In this document: positions 34,959-45,992 of the stretch, one piece after another
How the letters are laid out: the number at the start of each line of letters is the position of its first letter
Position numbering within the stretch: the first letter of the stretch is position 1
DNA from: Ophioderma brevispina
Taxonomy: Eukaryota > Echinodermata > Ophiuroidea > Amphilepidida > Ophiodermatidae
Length of the DNA: 64,000 bases
Direction: 5' to 3'
Assembly (NCBI GenBank): GCA_023653785.1
Contig: JAMKCH010058417.1
Coordinates: 1 to 64,000 of the forward strand
The notes under the pieces: generated by a model
Database searches by the model: none
Told to the model about the DNA's origin: nothing
The model's input: the letters and a program-made list of their open reading frames with translations, nothing else
Position numbers and translations under genes: made by a program

Positions 34959-36123
34959 AAAAGAACTTTCTTCATTTCTTGAGTTACTTGCAATGACAAG
35001 GCGTGCTAGCAATTGGTCAGCCCCAGTGTTCAGAGATTGACAAGGTCGGGATTATTTGAATATTGAAGGCAGGATTATCGCAACACGAAATGAGTAGAAA
35101 ACATGGCGCGATAGAAAGACTCTGAAAGTGTGGTGCCTCGCTCTCTTCAGACAAGGAAGTGTGAATAGGTGAAAGACTCTGGATGTCCCCCTAAAACCTC
35201 AGATTATTGTGTCCTCACTATTATTGTTAAATGGGATTGTTTGCTCTTGCTAAGATACACAGACAATTATGGCACAATGCCATAACAACTCAATTGCCGA
35301 AGCCAACTTGTCCCATAAACCACTCATCAGGATCTCGCTGAGTCTGTTACATGCTCAGCATCGCCTGGTATTGTTTAAAGAAAATTCACACAATGACTGG
35401 GATAACGCCTTGTTCACTGATGAAAGTCGATTGGGTCAGAACCCCCAGGTTTTTTTCGGAGGGATTCCTTATCATCTACAATACGAAATATGACAGGGTT
35501 TGAGGCGGTGTTACATGCAAAAGACGCACAAGGCTCATATCAATAACTGGTACGCATGAAGTTGAAAAATCTACAGCACTTCCATGAATAAGGGAAAAGG
35601 AAGACATTGTCTTCCAGCAAGACAATGCCAGACCACGTATGGCAAGAATAACTACCGGCTTTTTGTTGACAACCATAATCGTTTGTTACATTCTAATAAT
35701 AATAAATACATAAACTAGACAACATCTTCATGTATGTATAAATTCATACCTGCAAAACTACCCACACTACAAATATGTACATACATGTATACACATACAC
35801 AAATACAATTTTCTTTTTTGTGACCATAACAAGTGCCGAATAAAAATACATTGCTGGTTGCTCAATAAAGCAGTGAGAGTACATGGTTATAGAATAATAC
35901 TATTTTTGTGCCATTTCATTATAAGAGAGTCCCATAGTTAAAGCCATAATCAATCAGTCTTTTCCCCCAAAATCAGAATGCTAACTTCATGGGATGGGTT
36001 TAATATTCTGCCACCATAGCATGCTTCAAAATGCCGTTTATTCCTCCAATGGCTGCCGAATTCATTGGGTGGTGGCACAATATAATTTTTTATGCTCCCA
36101 GCCACATCAACATCCTACGGTAC

Positions 36124-36247
36124 AGGGGTGCAAAAAATGCGGGAGTTGGGAGCGCCGCTCCAAGGAAATGGTTGAAAGTCTTGTAGGTACCTAATGTGAA
36201 CATTGCATTTTGCTCCTGAGGAAAAAATAACTTTTTGCACCCCTGAA
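36124..36247. mobile_element. Tiny TIR element (about 124 bp)
   Basis: CAGGGGTGCAAAAAATGC at the left is matched by the inverted right end CAGGGGTGCAAAAAGT. CAGGGGTG-type ends are common in hAT-like MITEs, but I see no 8-bp target duplication, so the class stays open. The indel-rich copy of this locus also carries it (about 41620-41740). Confidence 0.5.
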
Positions 36248-36454
36248 TTCCCACCACACTTCTCTCCGTGAAGAAAAGACATATAGCCATCCAAAAGCTG
36301 TTACTAGATCTTGAAGCTACCAGCAGTCATTTTTCCAAATTGAAAATGCCCATCTCATCGCCAAATAGTGTCGGGTCACATCAACACCCCACATCACTAT
36401 TCCCTGTTTCCACCAACCGCTCTTCAGCGTGTTCAGGAGCTAAACGAAAGACTT

Positions 36455-36700
36455 CTTATACCTATATCGAACCCGGATCAAATTGAACACTTTTGATGTA
36501 AAGTTACACCAATGATGAACCCGAATCAAAGAATCAAATTGAAAAATTTTGATGTTTTGTTACGCCAATGGTGAATACCTATATAGACCCGGCTCAAAAA
36601 ACCAGTTCGACACAATTGATGTTCAATTACACCAAGAGTATGCGCCTATGTAGAACATGGATCCATGAATCAAACGGAACTCTTTTGATTTTGACTAACT
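36455..36700. repeat. Minisatellite of about 65 bp, shortened allele
   Basis: Units share TTTTGATGT, TTACACCAATG, then ACCTATATAGA and CCCGG. The same array follows the transposase tail at 37098-37360. In this copy a deletion of about 220 bases joins CGAAAGACTTC directly to TATACCTATATCG, removing the transposase tail and first unit. Confidence 0.6.
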
Positions 36701-36826
36701 TGTACACCAAAAGGCTTTATAATCTACAGTTTTGTCTGTTTGATCGCTTGCTTTTCTTTTTACACCAAGTGGTGTTAGTTTATTACCACTTCTAACAACA
36801 TTCTAACTATATTGCGACCTGATGTT

Positions 36827-36846
36827 AAAAAAAAAAAAAAAAAAAA
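36827..36846. other. Run of exactly 20 A, probable gap placeholder
   Basis: The left side ends GCGACCTGATGTT, the sequence that continues cleanly at 37480-37493. The right side jumps back to CCCACATCACTATTCCCTG, already present at about 36389. Confidence 0.7.
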
Positions 36847-37097
36847 CCCACATCACTATTCCCTGTTTCCACCAACCGCTCTTCAGCGTGTTCAGGAGCT
36901 AAACGAAAGACTTCACAAAGAGCGGCTGAGAATTCCCCAAATTGTTATCCACAAGCTTCTGCTAAGCATGAAAGCACCAATGACTAAATGCATCAAGAAG
37001 TGTTACAGAAATACAAGACACTAGACAAGACCATACTTATATCTGTGGTGTTGGGTGTTCTGACTGCGAGTATAGAATCCAGTGAGAGAGAGACTTT

Positions 37098-37365
37098 GAT
37101 GTCAAGTTACACCAATGGTGTACACCTATATAGAACCCGGATCAAATTGAACACTTTTGATGTAAAGTTACACCAATGATGAACCCGAATCAAAGAATCA
37201 AATTGAAAAATTTTGATGTTTTGTTACGCCAATGGTGAATACCTATATAGACCCGGCTCAAAAAATCCAGTTCGACACAATTGATGTTCAATTACACCAA
37301 GAGTATGCGCCTATGTAGAACACGGATCCATGAATCAAACGGAACTCTTTTGATTTTGACTAACC
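37098..37365. repeat. Minisatellite of about 65 bp, four units
   Basis: Four imperfect units with GATGT, TTACACCAATGG, and ACCTATATAGAACCCGG or a variant. It lies between the Tc1 relic and the 3' end of receptor locus B. Unit lengths vary from about 57 to 70 bp. Confidence 0.6.
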
Positions 37366-37518
37366 TGTACACCAAAAGGCTTTATAATCTACAGTTTTGT
37401 CTGTTTGATCGCTTGCTTTTCTTTTTACACCAAGTGGTGTTAGTTTATTACCACTTCTAACAACATTCTAACTATATTGCGACCTGATGTTCGGGACACC
37501 AGTTGGGATTGATAAGAT

Positions 37519-39111
37519 CTATCCTAATTCTTGCAATTTACTTCCATGTTGAAGTTTGTTTTTCGCCAGCTTCTTTCGATAATTTGAGATAAGCTCAGTA
37601 ATAGTGTACAAGTATGGGTTAATGGCAGAATTAATTGGCAAAACAAATGTCACTGACCATGCATACACTGATGGAGGCAGAATAATTAGCCTTGTTTGTA
37701 CTAGGATACCAAGGAGAATAATTGGAAACCAACAGAAGAAGTCTGTGGCCACTATGGCTGTTACCTTTGTAGTCATTGTAATTTGTTCCTTCAATTCTCT
37801 AGTGCGTCCAGATTGTTTAGATGATTTCTGGACAGCTCTGACAATTTCTATGTAGCAAACAAGTATGATCAGATAGCACATGCAGTTGAGACCAAGAAAT
37901 ATGGCAGTGGAGAAAAATAAACCATTGGCGAATCCTTCAAATGTTGTTATGAAAGCAGCTCGATAGAAAACGAGCCCTTGGTTGGTTGTAATTTGTTTGT
38001 ATGTTTCTTTTTTAGAATAGGTTTCGGTTAAAGCGAGCGGGAGACCTATACACACATGTGAGTTATCATAAAACCTGAAGTCCCTCCCTGTTAACACAGA
38101 GGGGATAATGCCCAGTGCCAATGAAATGACCCATATCAATAGAACAGTCACCATTGCTGACTTCCTGCCAATTTTCTTAGTAGAATATGGAAACTTCATA
38201 CAAATAAACCTATCAATACTGATTAATGTTACAAAGAACACAGAAGCTTCAGAGGATGTTATTGACATTGCCCCAGAAATTCTGCAGGTAATACCAGACC
38301 TCCAGGTTTCGGATTGCATGGGAAAGTATTCGCCAAAGTAGATATCAGCAGATGCAATGATTAACATGTAGACACCCATGAGCGAATCAGATGCAGCAAG
38401 GTTGGATAGTAACATGGTTTGCACTTTATTACCTTGAGTACTTTTCTTCCTCCAAATCAGTACAAATGCATTCCCGCCGACTGCATTCAAGCCGATGAGC
38501 CACATTAGAACCATCAATACTCTGTCTGATAGTAGTCTATTACATGTGAGATACGGTGATCTATCATATGCTGCATTGCAGTAAGCCTCACTTGACACAT
38601 AACATTCACATATCTCATGTTGACTCACAAACAATTCAGTATTATTAGAGAAATTAGAGAAAGAATCTCCATTGATCCATGTCAAATCATTGTCCCTTAA
38701 ATTTAAATATTTCAAGTCAACAAGATTTCGAATGCCTTTAATATCTTTCAGTTGATTTACAGATACATCAATGCGGGCAAGATAAATTATATCTTTGAAT
38801 AAATCAGAGTCTAATTTTGTTAACTTATTAAACTGCAAAAACAATGCATTCAAATTATTTAAACCTTGAAAGACACCAGTGTGCAGTCTATGGAGTTGAT
38901 TAGAACCTAAATCCAATGTTTCCAAATTGACCAACCCTATAAATAAATTACGAGGTAATGTAGTCAACTTGTTAATGAATATTAGTAGTTCTCTAAGGTT
39001 GTACAAGCCATTGAAAACTCCGGCATTCAGAGTGACTAATTCGTTATTATTTAACATAAGAAGCTGGAGATTTAAAATGCTATCATTGTCTCTACGAATA
39101 ATTATCGGCAT
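37519..39111 (-). CDS. LRR-containing GPCR, GRL101/LGR-like (locus B, C-terminal part)
   Basis: Intact 530-residue frame for a leucine-rich-repeat class A receptor of the plasma membrane. Residues about 14-155 hold six or so LRRs. Residues 168-190 form a Cys-rich flank (CEC, C, C). TM1 is about 196-220. TM2, about 232-255, contains NLAASDSLMGVYM, very like LGR/relaxin receptors. TM3, about 275-300, starts after Cys276 and ends in DRF. TM4 is about 318-340, the ECL2 Cys is 354, and TM5 is about 395-422. TM6 (about 447-470) has CWFP and TM7 (about 481-504) has NPYLYT. Features of glycoprotein-hormone/relaxin-type receptors are retained, so G-protein coupling is plausible. Ligand unknown. The first 13 residues come from minisatellite DNA, so the ATG at 39111 is not the true start. 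The LRR frame breaks off at 39074 and resumes at about 44131. Confidence 0.85.
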   Translation of the reverse strand: MPIIIRRDNDSILNLQLLMLNNNELVTLNAGVFNGLYNLRELLIFINKLTTLPRNLFIGLVNLETLDLGSNQLHRLHTGVFQGLNNLNALFLQFNKLTKLDSDLFKDIIYLARIDVSVNQLKDIKGIRNLVDLKYLNLRDNDLTWINGDSFSNFSNNTELFVSQHEICECYVSSEAYCNAAYDRSPYLTCNRLLSDRVLMVLMWLIGLNAVGGNAFVLIWRKKSTQGNKVQTMLLSNLAASDSLMGVYMLIIASADIYFGEYFPMQSETWRSGITCRISGAMSITSSEASVFFVTLISIDRFICMKFPYSTKKIGRKSAMVTVLLIWVISLALGIIPSVLTGRDFRFYDNSHVCIGLPLALTETYSKKETYKQITTNQGLVFYRAAFITTFEGFANGLFFSTAIFLGLNCMCYLIILVCYIEIVRAVQKSSKQSGRTRELKEQITMTTKVTAIVATDFFCWFPIILLGILVQTRLIILPPSVYAWSVTFVLPINSAINPYLYTITELISNYRKKLAKNKLQHGSKLQELG

Positions 39112-40479
39112 ATTTGAAATGCGATATGTTTCATACGACTAATTACTTGCATATTAAAATGCTATCATTGGCTCTACGAATAATTTTTCATATTTAAAAT
39201 GCTATCATTGTCCGTTTTGAAATGTACCCTGTGCATTGTATGACAGGTCATGTAAAGAAATTGTTTTGTAAAGCAGGCATATTTTCCTTTAGGTTAACGG
39301 AGTACCTTAAAGAGAAACCTGAAATCGAACTTTTACAGTTGTAGTCAGACTTAATTAGATTTAAATAATTAGATTCTTTCTAGCTCTTGTCATTGCTGTC
39401 CACAGCAAGAAAAAACATTTATCAGCAATAATCAGTGGTGTATACAACAGTAGATATTCGAAATTTGGCAGTAAAAAACCTACGTTTATTTTTCTATTAC
39501 GCTGTTTAAAGCAAACCTATAGGTTACATTTTTTCGTTGTTTAAACAGTTAAAAACCTTAACTAAAAAGGTTTTCCACTGACCGATTATTTTTAAAGTTC
39601 TGTCACAGTCAGTAGACAGCAAAAAACAGCTAGCACTAGCAGCAAAAAACCTTTGTATGTGCTAAATTAATTAATTTTGGTAAAAGGTTGCTTACACTGT
39701 AGCAATTAACTTATGCCAGATTTTCTGGTGAACATGAAAAGTAGTCATAAGAACAATAAATATGTCAAAAACACAAACACAGTAGTGCAGGTATGAATTT
39801 CAGTACAAGGAATGTTAAGACTTGCATTTTAGGAATTGTAAATGACGAATTTAATTTTTTGTTTATATATATTATTACGCGGCAGCAACATGATTCAAGA
39901 AGCTGGGCATTTAAGTGTTGGTGAAATTACGAGGCGTCATTGGCAAGTGGACCACACTGAAAACATAAACAACTACTTCAGTAGCTCTCTGGGTCTGACG
40001 GTATTCAGAAAATGCATACAAGGTTTGTATATGGTATTTGGGGCGTTTGCTTTAATTTTGTGAATGGATATGGACTCAGTGCGCCCACTAAGGTAACATG
40101 CTTTCCATTCCACAATCAAAGGGTATTATAATGACGGAATGGCGTGTCAGCCATGGGGCAGTGAGCCTGGTTGTGTAGTTTCGTTTTGCAAAAAATACGT
40201 AAACTTGTCCTGGATAGTAAAGGTTTTACATAATATTTTGTGTAACAAAATGTATCTCCCAAAATACTAGATCAAAGATCGACCGTTATATCCTGTTTGA
40301 AACTTGGTTGGCGAAATAATATCAAGTTACACTGTCAAGGAGCTATCATGCTTGAATGTTTATGTAACATGCACCAGTCGACTTGCGTGTCTGTGTTCTG
40401 AAAGCATTGTTAAGGACCATTACAAGTGGATGGGTCCTGGATCTTCACTTAAAAAACGAACTTTATTTATTTCTTGAGT

Positions 40480-42060
40480 TACTTGCAATGACGAGGCGTG
40501 CTAGCAATTGGTCAGCCCCAGGCAGAGATGACAAGGTCAGGATTATTTGAATATTGAAGGCAGGATTATCGCAACACGAAATGAGTATAGAAAAACAGGA
40601 CGCGATAGAAAGACTCTGAAAGTGTGGTGCCTCGCTCTCTTCAGACAAGGAAGTGTGAATAGGTGAAAGACTCTGGATGTCCCCTTAAAACCTCAGATAT
40701 TGTTGTCCCTCAGTATTATGTTAAATGGATTGTTGCTGTGCTAAGATACACAGATCGAATCTAGGCCACAATGCCATAACAAACTCAATGGCCGAAGCCA
40801 AACTTGTCCCATAACGCCCTCATCAGGTCTCGCTGCAGTCTGTTACATGCTCAGATCGCCTGGTATTGTGTAAAGAAAAATCATACAATGACTGCGGATA
40901 GCCTTGTTAATGATGAAAGTCGATTGGTCAGAAACCCAGGTTGTTTTTTTTTCGGAGGCGAATTATTATCATCTACAATACGAAATATGACAGGGTTTGA
41001 GGCGGGTTACATGCCAACAAGACGCACAGGATCATATCAATAACCTGGTACGATGAAGTTGAAAAAGCTACAGCACTTCCATGAATAAGGGAAAAAGGAA
41101 GGACATGTCTGCCAGCAAGACAATGCCAAGACCAGTATTGCAAGAATAATACCGGCTTTTTGTTGAAACCATAATATTTGTGAAATATATTAATAAGATA
41201 AAACATAAAAGAGACAAATCTTAATGTATGTATAAATTCATACCTGCAAAAAACTCCCAAATCAACTTGTACATACACATGTATACACTACACAATACAA
41301 TTTTCTTTTTTGTGACCATAAAACATGTACGAGTAAAATACATTGCTGGTTGTCAATAAAGCAGTGAGAGTACATGGTTATAGAATAATATATTTTTGTG
41401 CCATTCATTATAAGAGGTCCCATAGTTAAAGCATAATCAATCAGTCTTTTCCACCCAAAATCAGACTGCTAATCTTCATGGGATGGGTTAGTATTCTGCC
41501 ACCACGCATGCGTCAAAATGCCGTTTATTTCCTATTAATTGTGCCGAATCATTGGGTGGTGGCACAATATTAATTTTTTTATGTGACTCCCAGCCACATC
41601 AACATCCCACGCCCGGTACAGGGTGCAAAATAAATGGCGGAGATGGGAGCGGCCGCTCCAAGGGAAATGGTTGAAGTCTTGAGGTACTAATGTGAACATT
41701 TGCTTTGCTCCTGAGGACAAAAAATAACTTTTGCACCCCTGAATTCCCACCACAATCTCTCCGTGAAGAAAAGACATATAGCCATCCAAAAGCTGTTACT
41801 AGATCTTGAAGCTACCAGCAGTCATTGTTCCCAAATTGAAAATGCCCATCTCATCGCCAAATAGTGTCGGTCACATCAACACCCCCATCAATATTCCCTG
41901 TTTCCGACCAACCGTTCAGCGGTTCAGGAGACTAACGAAAGACTTTACAAAGAGCGGCTTGAGAATTCCCCAATTGTTATCCACAAGCTTTCTGCTAAGC
42001 ATGAAAGCACCAATGACTAAATGCATCAAGCAAGTGTATACAGAAATGACAAGACACTAG
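40480..42060 (+). pseudogene. Tc1/mariner relic, copy inside the indel-rich duplicate
   Basis: This corresponds piece by piece to 34975-37020: the N-terminal region at about 40480-40690, the FTDES-type region at about 40880-40950, the QQDNA-type region at about 41110-41160 (FQQ degraded to CQQ by error) and the C-terminal region at 41930-42060. Frames are broken by many indels. It is not an independent element if the segment is a duplicate read. Confidence 0.55.
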
Positions 42061-42539
42061 ACAAGGGGGCCCCTATACTTATATCTGTGGTGTTGGGTGT
42101 TTGACTGCGGTATAGAATCCAGTGAAGAGAGAGACTTTGATTGTCAAAGTAGCTTAAGCTCTGGGTGACACTATAAGAATCCCGATTCAAATTGAACACT
42201 TATGAGTAAAGTTACACACAATGATGGAACCCGAATCAAAGAATCAATTGAAAAATGTTGAGGTTTTGTTACGCCCAATGGTGAATACCTATATAGACCC
42301 GGCTCAAAAACTCCAGTTCGCACAATTGATGTTCAATTACACCAAGAGTATGCGCCTATGTAGAACACGGATCCATGAATCAAACGGAACTCTTTGATGT
42401 TTTTTGATAACTGTACACCAAAAGGCTTTATAATCTACAGTTATCTGTTTGATCGCTTGCTTTTCTTTTACCCCAAGTGGTGTTCGTTCTTACCACTTTA
42501 CAACATTTAACTATATGCGACTGATGTTCGGGAACACCA

Positions 42540-44131
42540 GTTGGGATTGATAAGATCTATCCTAATTCTTGCAATTTACTTCCTGTTGAGTTTGTTTTTC
42601 GCCAGTTTCTTTCGATAATTTGAGATAAGCTCAGTAATAGTGTACCAGTATGGGTTAATGGCAGAATTAATTGGGCAACAAAACAAAGTCACTGACCATG
42701 CATACACTGATGGAGGCCGAATAATTAGCCTGTTTGACTAGGATACCAGGAGAAATAATGGGAAACCAACAGAAGAAGTCAGTGGCCAATAGAGTTACCT
42801 TTGCTGTCATTGTAATTGTCCTTCATTTCTCTAGTCGTCCCGATGTGTAGATGATTTCTGGACAGCTCTGACAATTTCTAGTAGCAAACAAGTATGATAA
42901 GATAGAACATGCAGTTGGACCAAGAAATGGCCAGTGGATGAAAAATAAACCATTGGCGAATCCTTCAAATGTTGTTATGAAAGCAGCTCGATAGAAAACG
43001 AGCCCGCACCTTGGTTGGTTTGTATTTGTTGGTATGTTTCTTTTTTAGAATAGGTGTCGGTTAACGCGAGCGGGAGACCTATACACACATGTGAGTTATA
43101 AAAACCTGAAGTCCCTCCCTGTTAACACAGAGGGGATAATGCCCAGTGCCAATGAGAATGACCCATATCATAGAACAGTACCATGCGACTACTGCCAATT
43201 TTTTAGTAGAATATGGAAAATTCATAAAATAAAACCTATCAATACGATTAATGTACAAAGAACACAGAAAGCTTTCAGAGGCGGTTATTGACATTGCCCC
43301 AGAAATTCTGCAGGTAATACCCGACCTCCAGGTCGGATTGCATGGGAAAGTATGCGCCAAAGCGTAGATATCAGCAGAAGACTGTCAACGTATTAACATT
43401 GTAGGACACCAATGAGCGAATTAAGACTCCTTACTCTCTGCAGCCAAGGGGTGGAAGTACATGGTTGCACGTTATCCTGAGTCATTTTCTTCTCCAAATC
43501 AGTAAAATGATTTCCCGAGCGACCTGACATTCAAGCCGATGAGCCACATAAGAAACCAATCAAGACTTGTCTGATAGTAGTCTATTACATGTGTGAGATA
43601 CGGTCTGTTTGTGAGTCATCATATGCTGCCATGCAGTAAGACTCACTTGACACATAACATTCACATATCTCATGTTGAACTCACAACAAACCAATTCAGT
43701 ATTATTAGCGGAAATTAGAGAAAGAATCTCCATTGATCCATGTCAAATCATGGTCCCTAAATTAAATATTCAATTCAAACATTTCCGAATGCCTTTAATA
43801 TCTTTCAGTTGATTTACAGATACATCAATGCGGGCAAGATAAATTATCTCTTTGAATAAATCAGAGTCTAATTTTGTTAACTTATGAAACTGCAAAAACA
43901 ATGCATTAAAATTATTTAAACCTTGAAAGCACCAGTGTGCAGTCTATGGAGTTGAGTAGAACCTAAATTCCAATGTTTCCAATTGACCAACCCTATAATA
44001 AATTACGAGGTACTTCGTCAACTTGTAATGAATATAGTAGTTCTCCCCCCCCTTTTTTAAAAAGGTTGTACAAGCCATTGAAAACTCCGGCATTCAGAGT
44101 GACTACTTCGTTCTTATTTAACATAAGAGCT
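42540..44131 (-). pseudogene. Indel-rich copy of the locus B receptor 7TM/LRR part
   Basis: Collinear with 37490-39074, including the segment for WRSGITCRISGAMS (43290-43330) and the LRR-coding part at 43790-44131. Frameshifts are frequent. Because it runs without a break into the upstream LRR sequence at 44132, it shows how the intact C-terminal part should connect to the N-terminal part. Confidence 0.65.
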
Positions 44132-45992
44132 GAGATTTTCAAGTTCCTGAAATAACCCATCTGGGAGTGAAGTTAGTTCATTGTCATACAGAAACAATGA
44201 AGTAGTCTGGCAAACCATGGAATGTTAAAAGATAAGTGCGATCAAATTGAGCAAACTCTGTTTTTTGCGCCAGGGAAATTCTCATTAGATTGCTCAAATG
44301 TTGAAGGACCGCCACATCCAACTTTACAACTGGTTCCGCATAAGGTCTACTTCTTTCAATTGGTACAGATCTATGAAAATTTCTTGCGCAAGTAGTTACC
44401 TATTAAAAGCAAGTATTAGAACCTCAGACTCTGCAACCTTGAAATACGCGTACATCCAGGGCAACCACGTGGTTCATCTGAAGATTCATCCAATGCAAGT
44501 TTCCTAAGCCTTGAACAATTGAACTGCAAGTCAGTTAAACTATTACAGAGACACGCAGTTCCACTAGATTTCCTAGACCCTGAAATATTTCCACTGGTAA
44601 TGTATTCAAGGGTGTAATCAAGATCGCACTTTAAATTACTCACATTTTGCAACACACCCACATCCATTGTGGGTTACTGGGTTACCAGTGAGGTAGAAGG
44701 TAACAGCAGAAATTTTCTAAATCTCGAAACAACCCATCTTCCACCATTTTCAGATTATCCCGGCAAGATGTATGTACAGTACATTGTATATCCTTCAATA
44801 AGCCCACACCCAGTGATGTTCAGTGTTTTTAGACAAACAAGATAATTTTTAAGTATCTTAAATCCGAAACACACCCACTGGCGGGCACTAAAAGCCCAAG
44901 TTTGTCGGAAAACCAGGTAAGATGATTGTAGAGTCCTTGAAACAAATCTGCATTCAATTTGAACGAGAAAATTTCCAGACAACGAAAGCACACGTAGATA
45001 GTACATTGCCGTGAAATACTCCGCATCAATTTTATTCCAAACGATTGTTCTTAATCCGCCAAATCAACCGCAGATAATCTTACCACGAAACACTCCACTT
45101 TGTATAGTTTCCCAGTTGTTCCCCCCTAGTTTAAAATGTTTAAGTGGGATAAACCCAGAAATGAATTCTCCAATTTCAAGTATATATTCTCAAGAAAGGT
45201 CTAGAGAGACTGTATTCATTGGATAGACTACCAATGTCATTTGTGTCTCAACTCTACCTACCTTATCAAAGCATTCAAGGGCAACTTCTTTGTTACATTT
45301 TTTTTTAGAGTGTATTACAATTGGGTGGAAAATTAAGCCTGCACATGCCTGCAAAGTCATTCTTAGTGAGCACATGTTATCTTATCATTATAAGTTTTTA
45401 AATTGAAGCAAACAGAATCAATATCTTCGTTTGAAAATAATTGGTTTTCATCCATGTCATGCACTTAGGCTGTAATTCTTCCGTGTGTGGCTCCTGTATT
45501 AACAACTAACGTTACCTTGGAGTTTGAACGTAAGATTTGTTTACTGTATAAAATTAGCATGGCATGGCTTAACGGTTCCACTGAAAACCACGTACCTGTT
45601 TGGACAATCTACCAGGTCTCCCTCTCTTTTAACGTAGAGGAAGAAAGTTTCATGCTGGGATTTGTGACTTCTGATAAGTACATTTAGGTATGTTTGAGAG
45701 TCAACTGATGCAGTTAGACGAAGGCTGCAAGTTTGGTATGGGCTTCCTTGAAAGATCACCTTTCCTTGGCTAGCATTACCATCATTGCTATTACATACAA
45801 AGGGCTTGTCACTGGCAACATTCCACAAAGGCTCTGTCGTAATTGTGCAGTAGCAATTCCATGGTTAGATTGGTCAAATTGTAAGATGACAGCTATAATT
45901 TGATAGCCAATTCCAACAACCACGGAGAGGATTAACTGCCATGCTGAAACCGATGAAAGCCAAAGCATAATGTTTGTGTCAAAGTTCCACAT
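44132..45992 (-). pseudogene. N-terminal and LRR part of receptor locus B
   Basis: On the minus strand, from 45992: a signal-peptide-like start (MWNFDTNIMLWLSS then a hydrophobic stretch LILSVVVGIGYQIIAVI), then a frame change near 45830. Next is a 95-residue open stretch (PLWNVASDKPFVCNSNDGN to CHANFIQ) that aligns with the same domain of locus A. Then comes a TAA at 45541-45543, a Cys-containing region (45190-45375, LECFDKVG then VVYPMNTVSLDLS), then LRR-like sequence with many frame changes down to 44132. Signal peptide, domain order and LRRs match locus A. Decay and sequencing error cannot be separated by eye. The part below about 45.4 kb has the same indel character as 39.1-44.1 kb. Confidence 0.65.

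Larger units (their letters stand above)
34975..37020 (+). pseudogene. Tc1/mariner transposase relic (interrupted)
   Basis: Plus-strand pieces of an IS630/Tc1/mariner transposase can be read in order. At about 35100-35230 is a degenerate N-terminal region. At 35350-35440 is LLHAQHRLVLF then DWDNALFTDESRL, the first catalytic Asp context. At 35600-35680 is DIVFQQDNARPRMARIT, the second catalytic Asp context. After about 1.2 kb without transposase sequence, the C-terminus appears at 36862-37020 (ALQRVQELNERLHKERLRIP then QIVIHKLLLSMKAP). Stops and frame changes make it inactive. The gap between core and tail contains a small TIR element (36124-36247) and a gap run. The start of a second allele lies at 34180-34489. 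Confidence 0.75.
39075..44131. repeat. 5 kb indel-rich duplicate of 31.2-39.07 kb
   Basis: This follows the order minisatellite, 31.3-32.6 kb segment, empty MITE site, Tc1 relic, 65-bp minisatellite, receptor 3' end, 7TM and LRR of the preceding DNA, once each and without the A runs. Single-base indels occur every few dozen bases while substitutions are few, and odd homopolymer inserts appear (for example C-run then T-run at 44046-44059). It looks like one raw long read placed beside the clean contigs. As such it records the true order of the locus and an allele without the MITE. Confidence 0.75.
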
